A DNA stretch of 64,000 nucleotides from Pseudomonas xantholysinigenes (GTDB lineage Bacteria; Pseudomonadota; Gammaproteobacteria; Pseudomonadales; Pseudomonadaceae), in contig NZ_CP077095.1 in the NCBI RefSeq assembly GCF_014268885.2, positions 2,423,501 through 2,487,500 on the forward strand, given 5' to 3'. Of the stretch, positions 18,073 through 26,298 are shown in pieces. Under the pieces are notes generated by a model. The model was given only the letters and a program-made list of their open reading frames with translations, had not been told where the DNA came from and ran no database searches. The position numbers were made by a program, and so were the translations under genes. Each line of letters starts with the position of its first letter. Positions within the stretch are counted from its first letter, which is position 1.

Positions 18073-19406
18073 GCGAGGTACCGGGCATGGTGGCGATGAC
18101 TGAGGGTGTGACCGACAAGGCGACCGCTGGACTTGAGCATCGCTATCAGCTTCTGCTCAAGGGCCCTGATCCGGCAGGCGAGGCTTGGCTGCAGCAGCAG
18201 CTGCGCCATGTGCGTACGCTTGCGGACGACCTGCCGGATGATCCCGGGTGCTTGCCGGAATGGGCAGAAGCCCATGCCCAGCGGGTCGCCAGTGAACACA
18301 CGGCCTATCTTGAACAACGGCGTCAGGGGGCTGTGCGCCGCTACTTCGACAACAGGGCCCATGCCTTGTGGTTCCTGCAACAGGTCGCGCCGACCAAGGC
18401 GGTCGACGGCGCATGGTTGCACGGCGCCCTGTGCCATTGGCGGGATCCCCGTTTTCACGGGTTGATCCGCACCTTTCTCGAAGAGCTGGGTGACGGCGAT
18501 CCGCGTTGCAATCACGTGTTGATCTATCAGCGGTTGCTCAGTCGGCTCGGCTGCCTGCAAGGGGCACCACTACCTTCAGCACGTTACCTGCAAGGCACGC
18601 TGCAACTGGCCTTGGGGCAGCACTGCGATCGATTTCTACCGGAAGTGATCGGTTACAACCTGGGGTACGAGCAGCCACCGTTGCACCTGCTGATCACCAC
18701 CCATGAACTGGCAGAGCTGGGCATTGACGCCCATTATTTCCAGCTACATGTGACCATCGACAATGCCGCCAGCGGTCATGCGCGGCGCTCCCTGGAGAGC
18801 TTCATCGACCTGTCCCGTGACCAGGGGCCGGCGTTCTACGAGCGCGTCAGGCACGGCTATAGGCTCAATGACCTGGGCGTCGACACGCCGTCATTGATCG
18901 CGTCGTTCGACCTGAAGGCAGAGTTGCTCAGCACGCTGGAACGCAAGCGCGTCTATGGACAGTGCATGCATTCGGACCGCTGTCGCCTGCAGGGGCGTAC
19001 CATCAACCAGTGGCTGGCCGAGCCCGGTGCGATGCCCGGGTTCCTGGATGCACTGCAAGCCCAGGGGTGGATCAAGCGCAATAGCGATCCTCGTCAGAGT
19101 CGATTCTGGTCGTTGATCGATGGTCCGGTGGCGGCCATGTTCGGTGTGTTTGATGCCTATGAAAAGCAGCTCTGGCACGACTGGATCGCCGGCACCTGGC
19201 AGAGTGCCGATGTGCGTCGGGTGCCGCCGGGGCAGTGGGAGCAGGCCTTGCGACTGGAGAATGACGTGCCCGGCGAAGCGCCTGCTGCGGACATGGCTGC
19301 GCTTATCGAAGCAATGGCTGGCAATCGCCACTCCACACCTCAGGGCCTGCGCGCCACCCGCGCGTTCATCCAGGCCACCGGTTTAATGCAGGGAGGGCCG
19401 AACTGA
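18069..19406 (+). CDS. Iron-containing redox enzyme family protein (haem-oxygenase-like fold)
   Basis: 445 residues, mostly helical. The central segment ITTHELAELGIDAHYFQLHVTIDNAASGHARR carries the His/Glu pattern of the haem-oxygenase-like diiron oxidase group annotated as iron-containing redox enzymes. Family members use non-haem iron and O2 to oxidise or cleave amino-acid or fatty-acid substrates. No signal peptide. It overlaps the lipoprotein stop by 4 nt and the following methyltransferase start by 1 nt (TGATG), so the three are coupled. Substrate unknown; I infer a small-molecule pathway with the next two genes. Confidence 0.75.
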   Translation: MSEVPGMVAMTEGVTDKATAGLEHRYQLLLKGPDPAGEAWLQQQLRHVRTLADDLPDDPGCLPEWAEAHAQRVASEHTAYLEQRRQGAVRRYFDNRAHALWFLQQVAPTKAVDGAWLHGALCHWRDPRFHGLIRTFLEELGDGDPRCNHVLIYQRLLSRLGCLQGAPLPSARYLQGTLQLALGQHCDRFLPEVIGYNLGYEQPPLHLLITTHELAELGIDAHYFQLHVTIDNAASGHARRSLESFIDLSRDQGPAFYERVRHGYRLNDLGVDTPSLIASFDLKAELLSTLERKRVYGQCMHSDRCRLQGRTINQWLAEPGAMPGFLDALQAQGWIKRNSDPRQSRFWSLIDGPVAAMFGVFDAYEKQLWHDWIAGTWQSADVRRVPPGQWEQALRLENDVPGEAPAADMAALIEAMAGNRHSTPQGLRATRAFIQATGLMQGGPN

Positions 19407-20359
19407 TGCTGCTCGACCAGGACCAGCCCCGTGGCGACGAGGCCTTGCTGCAGCTGGGGCGGCGCCTGCGTGCCGACGGCTACCGTTTTACTTGTGTGAC
19501 CCCGGCGACCCAGGCCAGGGTCAATGCCCGCGCCGAAGCAAGCCAGGCTCGCACCCTGCGCGATGTGTTTGGCTGGAGCCGACCGTTCGCCGCGTCGTTG
19601 CTCAGCGCTGACGAACTGCAACACCTGCATAACGCCGGCGTACTCGAACCACAAGGGACGCTGTGGCGCAGCAGAGTGCGCTGGTCGAGCCTGGACGACC
19701 TGCTGCTGGTGCATTCCGCCTGGCCGACCGACAGCCGCGATGCGGTGTTCTTCGGCCCCGACAGTTACCGGTTCGCCCAGGTGATCCAGGATCACCTGCG
19801 GCACAGTCCCCAGCGCGTGCAGCATGCCGTCGACATCGGCTGCGGCAGTGGCGTCGGCGCGTTACTGATCGCCCGGGCCGTGCAGCATGCGCAGGTCAGC
19901 GCGGTGGACATCAACCCTGTGGCCCTGCGCCACACCGCCATCAATGCGGCACTGGCCGGCGTGGCCAACGTCTCGGTCGAGCCCAGTGACCTGCTCGATG
20001 GTATCGTCGGCACGTTCGACCTGATCGTCGCCAACCCGCCCTACATGCTCGACGTCGCCCAGCGCGCCTACCGCCATGGTGGTGGCGCGCTGGGTGCCGA
20101 ACTGTCATTGCGCATTGTCGAGCAGGCCCGTGAGCGACTGTCGATCGGCGGCACGTTGCTGCTATACAGCGGTGTCGCGATCGTCGAGGGGCGCGACGCG
20201 CTGCTTGAGAACGTACGTCTGCGCCTGGCCGGGCCTACATTCGGATGGTCCTATCGGGAGCTGGACCCGGATGTGTTCGGCGAGCAGTTGCTCGAGCCTG
20301 GCTACGAGCAGGTCGAGCGCATCGCCGCCGTCGCCCTGACCGTCACCCGCCAGGGCTGA
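19406..20359 (+). CDS. Class I SAM-dependent methyltransferase with NPPY motif
   Basis: 317 residues. The C-terminal two thirds are a Rossmann methyltransferase: motif I DIGCGSGVGALL (about residue 141), acidic motif II AVDINP, and NPPY (about 210), typical of N-methyltransferases of the HemK/PrmC/RsmC type. The N-terminal about 130 residues are a separate domain. GGGAGG stands 10 nt before ATG. It sits 7 nt upstream of the GCS2-type ligase gene. NPPY enzymes methylate amide or amino nitrogens; here a small-molecule or peptide acceptor is plausible but unproven. Confidence 0.78.
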   Translation: MLLDQDQPRGDEALLQLGRRLRADGYRFTCVTPATQARVNARAEASQARTLRDVFGWSRPFAASLLSADELQHLHNAGVLEPQGTLWRSRVRWSSLDDLLLVHSAWPTDSRDAVFFGPDSYRFAQVIQDHLRHSPQRVQHAVDIGCGSGVGALLIARAVQHAQVSAVDINPVALRHTAINAALAGVANVSVEPSDLLDGIVGTFDLIVANPPYMLDVAQRAYRHGGGALGAELSLRIVEQARERLSIGGTLLLYSGVAIVEGRDALLENVRLRLAGPTFGWSYRELDPDVFGEQLLEPGYEQVERIAAVALTVTRQG

Positions 20360-20366
20360 TGCCGCC

Positions 20367-21491
20367 ATGGCGCGGCCTTGCACGTTCGGCATCGAGGAGG
20401 AATACCTGCTGGTGGACCTGGTCACGGGGCGTGTCTTGGCCGCGCCATCCCCGGCCGTGGCCCGTTGTTGCCGCGATGTGCTGGGGCCCTGGTTCGCCGA
20501 GGAAATGTTCCGCAGCCAGGTGGAGGTCGCCTCGCCGGTGTTCGATACGCTGCACCAGGCCTGTTGTTTCTTCACCGAGCAGCGTCAGCGCCTGAACCAG
20601 GCACTGGCGGGCGAGGGGGCCGGCCTCTACGGCGCGGGGAGCCACCCGAGTGCCCAGTGGTTGCGCCAGCGTCCACGGGATACCCCGCATTACCGTCAGC
20701 TGTTCGACGACTACCGGTTGGTGGCCCGGCGCAGCCTGTTGAACGGCTTGCACGTGCATGTCGGTGTGCCGGCCGGCGTCGATCGCATGCAGGTGATCAA
20801 TCGGGTGTTGTACTGGCTGCCCCTGCTGTTGGCGCTCAGCACCTCGTCCGCGTACTGGGGCGGCCAGGACACGGGCTACATGAGCTATCGACGCGTGGTG
20901 TGCGGGGAGTGGCCGCACATGGGGCTGCCCGAACCGCTGCCGGACTGGGGGGCCTACGAGCGCTACCGGTCGCTGCTGCAACGCACCGGCAGCCTGGCCG
21001 AGGACGGCGACTTCTGGTGGGCAATCAGACCCTCGCGGCGGTTTCCGACCGTCGAACTGCGTATCTGCGATGGTTGTCCCCGGTTGGAAGATGCCTTGGC
21101 CATCGCCGGGCTGTTTCGCCATCTTGTCGAGCATGCGCTTGGGCGCAGTGACGCCGTCGCGAGCCGTGAAATGCGTTGGGTGACCCAGGAAAATTATTGG
21201 CGTGCCCTGCGTCAAGGCCGCCTGGGCATCTTCATCGGCGTGCAAGAACAACAGCCGGTGAGCGCCGAAGGCTGGCTGATGCAGCTGCAGATGCAATGCC
21301 CGGCCGACACCGCCGATGCCGAACGCGCCTTCATCCAGGCCCGGCGCATCTTGCGCGACGGTACCAGTGCCGATCACCAGCGCGAAACCTATGCGCTGGC
21401 CCGCGAACAAGGCCTGGATGAGCGGCAGGCGATGCGCAACGTGGTCACACAGGTCATGGACGACCACCTGTTGGCGTCCGTGGCAGGTTGA
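20367..21491 (+). CDS. Glutamate-cysteine ligase family 2 / YbdK-type carboxylate-amine ligase
   Basis: 374 residues. It opens with FGIEEEYLLVD, the hallmark of GCS2 enzymes, and contains HVHVGVP (about 128-134) and the ELRICDGC metal/nucleotide region (about 231). Such enzymes join an amine to a carboxylate with ATP; YbdK of E. coli has weak glutamate-cysteine ligase activity. Coupled to the methyltransferase and iron enzyme upstream, it may make an amide or gamma-peptide bond on a shared product. A decayed second copy of this gene lies 470 bp downstream. Confidence 0.85.
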   Translation: MARPCTFGIEEEYLLVDLVTGRVLAAPSPAVARCCRDVLGPWFAEEMFRSQVEVASPVFDTLHQACCFFTEQRQRLNQALAGEGAGLYGAGSHPSAQWLRQRPRDTPHYRQLFDDYRLVARRSLLNGLHVHVGVPAGVDRMQVINRVLYWLPLLLALSTSSAYWGGQDTGYMSYRRVVCGEWPHMGLPEPLPDWGAYERYRSLLQRTGSLAEDGDFWWAIRPSRRFPTVELRICDGCPRLEDALAIAGLFRHLVEHALGRSDAVASREMRWVTQENYWRALRQGRLGIFIGVQEQQPVSAEGWLMQLQMQCPADTADAERAFIQARRILRDGTSADHQRETYALAREQGLDERQAMRNVVTQVMDDHLLASVAG

Positions 21492-21720
21492 GTAAACCGT
21501 GCATACCTGGCGAATTCTGGGAATCGGATCGCTTCCTTGCCAGATCTTCGCGTAGGCCTGAAGCCTCAACTGGGCCGTCATCAATAATCGTTTGTTCTGA
21601 GCTTTTCAGCTGCCCCTTTTGACCGTTAGCGACTTGCTAGCCTGTGCGGTTGACAAGATTTGAATGAACCATGAGCCAACCGGGCCAACCAAAGCAGAAC
21701 ATGCCAATGGGAGAGTACTC

Positions 21721-21933
21721 ATGGAAATCGCAACGATCTGGTTCTTTGTCGCCCTGATGGTCATCGCCCTTGAGATTTACGCCATCTGGCACATCATCGG
21801 CAGTGACCGGAGGGCTGAGCGCAAGATGCTCTGGGTGATCTTCGTCGTCTATGCCCCATTGCCAGGGTTGCTGGTATGGGCCTGGTTGGGCCCAAGGGCG
21901 GTGAAGGGGCGGGCGGTGCTGCAGGAGAAGTGA
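21721..21933 (+). CDS. Small membrane protein, phospholipase-D nuclease N-terminal-like (PLDc_N)
   Basis: 70 residues: an N-terminal hydrophobic helix (about 5-26), a charged loop DRRAERKM, then a second helix with PLPGLLVWAWLGPRA. This two-helix arrangement resembles the membrane-anchoring N-terminus of cardiolipin synthases (PLDc_N) standing alone. ATG 21721 follows GGGAGAG; an in-frame ATG at 21664 would add 19 hydrophilic residues and lacks a ribosome site. It sits between the intact ligase gene and its decayed copy. Confidence 0.72.
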   Translation: MEIATIWFFVALMVIALEIYAIWHIIGSDRRAERKMLWVIFVVYAPLPGLLVWAWLGPRAVKGRAVLQEK

Positions 21934-21960
21934 ACTGAGCGGGGTCCTCAAGAGGGCCCG

Positions 21961-22201
21961 GCGGGAGTGTATGCCGCACTTGGGGGGGGGCCGACCCGCT
22001 GCCGGATTGGAGCGCCGACGGTGCCTTGGTCATCGCCAGGCTGTTTCGCCAGCTTGTCGAGCATGCGCTGGGGCGCAGTGACGCCGTCGCTAGCCGTGAG
22101 ATGCGCTGGCCCGTGAACAAGGCCTGGATGACCGGCAGGCGATGCGCAAGGTGGTGAATCAGGTGATGGACCACCAGCTGTCGGTGCTCGGGTCTCATTG
22201 A
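21961..22201 (+). pseudogene. Decayed, internally deleted copy of the GCS2-type ligase gene
   Basis: Three blocks of the intact gene appear in order and close together: 21961-22010 matches 20902-20948, 22018-22109 matches about 21089-21180, and 22101-22201 matches about 21391-21494, including the stop and the following GTAAACC. The rest is missing. The second junction falls in ATGCGYTGG, which occurs at both ends of the lost segment. The frame is broken, for example by a 9-G run at about 21982-21990. It is a relic of a duplication, not a gene. Confidence 0.85.
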
Positions 22202-22286
22202 GTAAACCATCCGCTGGTCGCCTGCCTCGAAAGCTGTATGCACCGCAATTCGGCAACACGAAGCCAAACCAGAAGGAGCCCCACCC

Positions 22287-23192
22287 ATGCCCGGCAAGCC
22301 ACAGAACCAATTCACCCTGCAAAATCCCCTGACCCAATACCCCCATCCGCCATTTCCGGCCCAGGGTCAACCTGCCCCTGGCCTGGATGCCCACATGCAA
22401 CCCAAGCCCGACCACGGTGAAACCACCTATACAGGCTTTGGCCGCCTGGTCGGTCGTCGCGCCCTGATCACCGGCGCCGACTCGGGAATCGGGCGCGCCG
22501 TGGCCATCGCTTTCGCCCGCGAAGGCGCCGACATCGCCCTCAACTACCTGCCCACGGAGGAGCGGGATGCCCGAGAAGTGGTCCAGCTGATCGAGACCGA
22601 AGGCCGCAAGGTCGTGGCGCTTCCCGGCGACCTCAAGGACCCGCGCTTCTGCAGCCAGTTGGTGGACCAGGCCCACGAACAGCTCGACGGCCTGGACATC
22701 CTGGTCAACGTTGCCGGCAAGCAGGTGGCGCGCAAAGACATTGGCCAGATCACCCACGAACAGTTCGATCACACCCTCAAGACCAACGTCTACGCGTTGT
22801 TCTGGTTGTGCCAGGCCGCCGTGCCGCTGATGCCGGCCGGGGCGACCATCATCAACACCGCCTCGATCCAGTCCTACCAGCCATCGGCGACGCTGCTCGA
22901 CTACGCCACCACCAAGGCGGCCATCGTTGCCTTCACCAAGGCGCTGGCCAAGCAGGTAATCGAACGCGGCATCCGCGTCAACGCGGTGGCGCCGGGACCG
23001 ATCTGGACCGTGTTGCAGCCCAGCGGCGGCCAACCGCCGGAGAAGATTCCCGACTTCGGCGGGCATACACCGATGAAGCGTCCCGGCCAGCCCGCCGAGT
23101 GTGCGCCGTTGTACGTGCTACTGGCCAGCCAGGAGTCGAGCTATATCACCGGGGAGGTGTTCGGCGTCACCGGGGGTAATCCATTGCCATAG
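22287..23192 (+). CDS. SDR-family oxidoreductase (YghA/YhdF-like)
   Basis: 301 residues. A 50-residue Pro/Gln-rich N-terminal extension precedes a classical short-chain dehydrogenase: cofactor motif TGADSGIG (62-69), NVAG, catalytic Ser in NTASIQS and YATTK with the Tyr-Lys pair. The extension and sequence match the general-stress SDRs of the YghA/YhdF group, which reduce aldehydes or ketones. AGAAGGAG precedes ATG with good spacing. Substrate unknown; often found among stationary-phase stress genes, as here. Confidence 0.88.
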   Translation: MPGKPQNQFTLQNPLTQYPHPPFPAQGQPAPGLDAHMQPKPDHGETTYTGFGRLVGRRALITGADSGIGRAVAIAFAREGADIALNYLPTEERDAREVVQLIETEGRKVVALPGDLKDPRFCSQLVDQAHEQLDGLDILVNVAGKQVARKDIGQITHEQFDHTLKTNVYALFWLCQAAVPLMPAGATIINTASIQSYQPSATLLDYATTKAAIVAFTKALAKQVIERGIRVNAVAPGPIWTVLQPSGGQPPEKIPDFGGHTPMKRPGQPAECAPLYVLLASQESSYITGEVFGVTGGNPLP

Positions 23193-23273
23193 GGCAAAGT
23201 CGAATAAACCTCGGGCGCGCCGTGCAGTCAGTCCTAGTAAGAGCCCCCAATATACGGGCCAAGGAGGTGGCTG

Positions 23274-23411
23274 ATGAAACTCGTCTGCCTGCTGCGCGGC
23301 TGCCAGTGGCGCAGCCTGCTGGTCCGGGAAATCGCCGGGCTTGACTGCCAGTGCTGCGAACGCTGCGGCGCGCTGCGCTACAGCCAGCCCGGCCAACCGT
23401 TCGAAGCGTAG
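23274..23411 (+). CDS. 45-residue Cys-rich small protein upstream of ku
   Basis: A near-perfect Shine-Dalgarno, AAGGAGGTG (23261-23269), precedes ATG. The 45-residue product has six Cys at 5, 10, 25, 27, 28 and 31; CQCCERCG is a likely zinc-binding knuckle. It resembles the short Cys-rich proteins annotated in pseudomonads as the PSPA7_2676 family (recalled, not checked). It ends 9 nt before the ku start, so it is probably cotranscribed with ku. Function unknown. Confidence 0.72.
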   Translation: MKLVCLLRGCQWRSLLVREIAGLDCQCCERCGALRYSQPGQPFEA

Positions 23412-23420
23412 GAGCCGACC

Positions 23421-24257
23421 ATGGCCCGGGCAATCTGGAAAGGCGCGATCAGCTTCGGCCTCGTGCATATCCCCGTCTCTCTCAATACCGCCGTGCGCAC
23501 CGAGCGCGTCGATTTCGACTGGCTCGACAAGCGCAGCATGGAGCCGGTGGGCTACAAGCGGGTGAACAAGGTGACCGGCAAGGAAATCGACAAGGCGCAC
23601 ATCGTCAAGGGCGTGGAGTACGAGAAGGGCCGTTATGTGGTGATCAGCGAGGAGGAGATTCGCAAGGCCCGGCCTGAGGCGACCCAGACCATCGATATCT
23701 TCTCGTTCGTCGATTCCGGGGAGATCCCGCTGCAACAGTTCGACACGCCTTACTACCTGAGCCCTGACCGGCGTGGCGGCAAGGTCTATGCCTTGCTGCG
23801 CGAGACCCTGGAAAGTACCGGCAAGGTGGCCCTGGCCACCGTCGTCCTGCACACCCGCCAGCACCTGGCGCTGCTGCGCTCCCTGGAGGACGCGTTGGTG
23901 ATGATCACCCTGCGCTGGCCCGAGGAGGTGCGCGACCTCGCGTCGCTGGAACTGGACAAGAGCGTGACCGACAGCAAGCTGGACAAGCGCGAACTGGACA
24001 TGGCCAGGAAGCTGGTGCAAGACATGAGTGGGCCATGGACACCCGACGAGTACCATGATGCCTTTCGCCAGACCATCCTCGACCTGGTGGAGGAGAAGGC
24101 CAGCAAGGGCAAGATCGAGACTGTGGACAAGGGGGAGGGTGCGCCGGCGGAGAAGGGCGCGGACATCATCGATCTCACCGAGCTGCTCAAGCGCAGCCTG
24201 GGTGGCAAGGCCAAGGCGAAGAAGCCAGCGGCCAAGCGACCACGCAAAGCGTCATAG
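23421..24257 (+). CDS. ku: Ku, bacterial non-homologous end-joining DNA-end-binding protein
   Basis: 278 residues beginning MARAIWKGAISFGLVHIPVSL, the standard bacterial Ku start. The Ku core beta-barrel region runs to about residue 215. A C-terminal Lys-rich tail (KAKAKKPAAKRPRK) follows, typical of Ku proteins that contact DNA and LigD. The homodimer threads onto broken DNA ends and recruits LigD. The start has a modest Shine-Dalgarno (AGGAG, 23410-23414). Its partner ligD is transcribed toward it from 29.8 kb, with four other genes between. Confidence 0.96.
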   Translation: MARAIWKGAISFGLVHIPVSLNTAVRTERVDFDWLDKRSMEPVGYKRVNKVTGKEIDKAHIVKGVEYEKGRYVVISEEEIRKARPEATQTIDIFSFVDSGEIPLQQFDTPYYLSPDRRGGKVYALLRETLESTGKVALATVVLHTRQHLALLRSLEDALVMITLRWPEEVRDLASLELDKSVTDSKLDKRELDMARKLVQDMSGPWTPDEYHDAFRQTILDLVEEKASKGKIETVDKGEGAPAEKGADIIDLTELLKRSLGGKAKAKKPAAKRPRKAS

Positions 24258-24272
24258 GGAGGTTGCGCAGAG

Positions 24273-24935
24273 TTATGGCAGTTGCCCCTCCAGTCCATTC
24301 AGGTAGTCGCCGAAGCCCTTGCGGGCGCGGCTGTCCCGGCGACTGCTGGTGGCCACGCTGTGCGCCGCCGTCCAGACAATCTGCGCGCCACTGGCCTCGA
24401 GGGCCAGCACCAGTTGCACATCTTCGTGGGCCGGCAATGGCTGGAATCCGCCGACGCGCTCATAGGCCTTGGCGCACACGCCCAGGTTGGCGCCGTGGAT
24501 ATGCCGGTGCCCGTCCCGGGCCTGGTAACGGCTGCGGTACAACTGGCGCAGGGCGGCACCATGCCAGGGTTGCCAGCGCTCGATGTGCACCGTGCCGCAG
24601 ACCGCGTCGGCATGCCATTGCAGTTGCGACACCAGCCAGTGTGCGGGCACGCGACTGTCAGCGTCGGTGAAGGCCAGCCATTGGGCGCCGCGCTCGATCA
24701 TCCACGCCGCGCCCAGGCGTCGGGCAATGCCGACGTTGCCAGCCTGCAGTTCCAGAGTGTGCACGCCATGACGGCGAGCGATGCGCGCGCTGGCATCGAC
24801 GCAGCGATCGAGCACCACCAGCACCTCGACCACCAAGCCCGCCACCTCGGCCCGCGCCACCGCCAGCTTGACGGCGGCCAGGCAGTGCCCGAGGCGGCGG
24901 GCCTCGTTGTGGGCCGGAATGATGACGGCGATCAT
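24273..24935 (-). CDS. Family 2 glycosyltransferase
   Basis: 220 residues. GT-A fold start MIAVIIPAHNEARRL, then VLVVLDRCVD and the metal-binding FTDADSRVP. No membrane segment. Start 24935 overlaps the preceding methyltransferase stop as ATGA. It is the last gene of the ligD operon and converges on ku with a 15-nt gap. The acceptor is unknown; its partners (deacetylase, methyltransferase, acyl-CoA dehydrogenase) suggest a small glycolipid or modified sugar product. Confidence 0.82.
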   Translation of the reverse strand: MIAVIIPAHNEARRLGHCLAAVKLAVARAEVAGLVVEVLVVLDRCVDASARIARRHGVHTLELQAGNVGIARRLGAAWMIERGAQWLAFTDADSRVPAHWLVSQLQWHADAVCGTVHIERWQPWHGAALRQLYRSRYQARDGHRHIHGANLGVCAKAYERVGGFQPLPAHEDVQLVLALEASGAQIVWTAAHSVATSSRRDSRARKGFGDYLNGLEGQLP

Positions 24936-25531
24936 GGGCAGGTCTCGTCCAGGTCCACAAGGCTGGGCTGGCACGACCAGTACTCGAGCAGGAAATCCGC
25001 TTCTTCGTGGCGCAGCAGCGGGTACAGCGGCAGGTGTCGGGCCAGCAGGGCATGGACCTCGCGACCCTCCTGCGGGCAACCAGCGATGGGATGGCGCCAA
25101 TGGCAGGCCAGCAGGCCGCCGTCATGGCTCAGGCTGGCCACCGACTGCTCGATCACCTGCAGCCACTCGGTGGGGTCCAGGTAGTAGCCGATCTCGCTGA
25201 GCACGATCAGGTCGAACTGCCCGCCCGGCCAGTCGCCCGGCAGGTGCCCCTGTTCGACGCGGGCATGGCTCACGCCCGCCAGCCGCTGGCGGGCCAGGGC
25301 CACGGCGGTGGCGTCGATGTCCTGGCACAGCAGATCGGCGCAGCGCTCGGCCAGCAGGACGCTCAGTTCGCCGTTGGCGCACCCCGGCTCGAACACGCGT
25401 TCGTAGCACTGGCGAGGCAGGCTGGCCAGGACCAGGTCGCGCTTGCGTCGTTCGTACCAGCGGGTCCGAAAGGCCCACGGGTCATCGTTGCTGGCATACA
25501 GGTCGGCGAAGTACTGCGCGTCGAGGCTCAT
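24932..25531 (-). CDS. NodS-like SAM-dependent methyltransferase
   Basis: 199 residues. MSLDAQYFADLYASNDDPWAFR...WYERRK is the typical start of the NodS family; motif I is FEPGCANGELS (about 47-57), and VLSEIGYYLD follows. In rhizobia NodS N-methylates the glucosamine end of Nod factors after PIG-L-like or NodB deacetylation; the neighbouring deacetylase gene makes an analogous reaction reasonable, though only inferred. ATGA overlaps link it to both neighbours. Confidence 0.82.
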   Translation of the reverse strand: MSLDAQYFADLYASNDDPWAFRTRWYERRKRDLVLASLPRQCYERVFEPGCANGELSVLLAERCADLLCQDIDATAVALARQRLAGVSHARVEQGHLPGDWPGGQFDLIVLSEIGYYLDPTEWLQVIEQSVASLSHDGGLLACHWRHPIAGCPQEGREVHALLARHLPLYPLLRHEEADFLLEYWSCQPSLVDLDETCP

Positions 25532-26298
25532 GGCGACTCCATTGACAGGAAGACCAGTTCGAAGGGTTGCAGCAGGCACGCCTGCAACTGTTCGGGCAAT
25601 ACCGGCGGACGATCGCCATCGGGTAGCAGCTGGCTGGCATGGACGGCCAGGGCCTCGCGCTTGCGCGCCAGGCGCGTTTCGTCGAGCTGGAGGCGATGTG
25701 CCTGGGGCCAGGGTAGGCGTGTATCCTCAGGGGTCGCCCAATGCCAGGCCCATACCGGCACTTCGGCCAGTTGCGCGCGGCACGACTGGGCCGCCCGCGC
25801 GCAGGCGCGGCCGGCTGCTTCATGATCGCAGTGCCCGTCGCCGCGCCAGGTAGTCAGCAGCAGGTCGTCGGGCTGGAGCAACTGTTCCAGGTGCGTGACC
25901 AGGAAAGCCTCATCGCGGGGCAGGGCGCCGTCCTTGAGGTTGAGTCGTCGCCAATCGACGCGGTTGAGGTCCAGCTCCAGCTTTTGCAGGGCATGGCGGC
26001 TCTCAAGCGGGCGCTGATGGCGCAGGCGGTGTTCGGTCCACTGGCTGGAGTGCGGATGGCTGGCCTCGCCGTTGGTGGCGGAAATCAGCACCAGGTCCTG
26101 TTCCCTGCCGTGGAAGCTGGCCAACAGGCCGCCGGCCATGAGGATCTCGTCGTCCGGATGCGGCGCCAGCAGCACCAGCCGTTTGCCGGGCGGGCACAGT
26201 CGGTCCGGCGTAAGCCAGGTGGCGCGGGCCAAGTGCGTGGATTGCTGCCAGGCGCTCCATGGCGTGCCGTCAGCGGCCTGAATCAGATTCTGGCTCAT
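25528..26298 (-). CDS. PIG-L family N-deacetylase
   Basis: 256 residues. The zinc motif HPDDE is at residues 47-51, and a late HCDHEAAGRA supplies the further His ligand of the LmbE/PIG-L fold. These enzymes remove N-acetyl groups from GlcNAc-type sugars. Start 26298 forms an ATGA overlap with the acyl-CoA dehydrogenase stop; another ATG lies 9 nt upstream. Middle gene of the block coupled to ligD. Confidence 0.85.
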   Translation of the reverse strand: MSQNLIQAADGTPWSAWQQSTHLARATWLTPDRLCPPGKRLVLLAPHPDDEILMAGGLLASFHGREQDLVLISATNGEASHPHSSQWTEHRLRHQRPLESRHALQKLELDLNRVDWRRLNLKDGALPRDEAFLVTHLEQLLQPDDLLLTTWRGDGHCDHEAAGRACARAAQSCRAQLAEVPVWAWHWATPEDTRLPWPQAHRLQLDETRLARKREALAVHASQLLPDGDRPPVLPEQLQACLLQPFELVFLSMESP

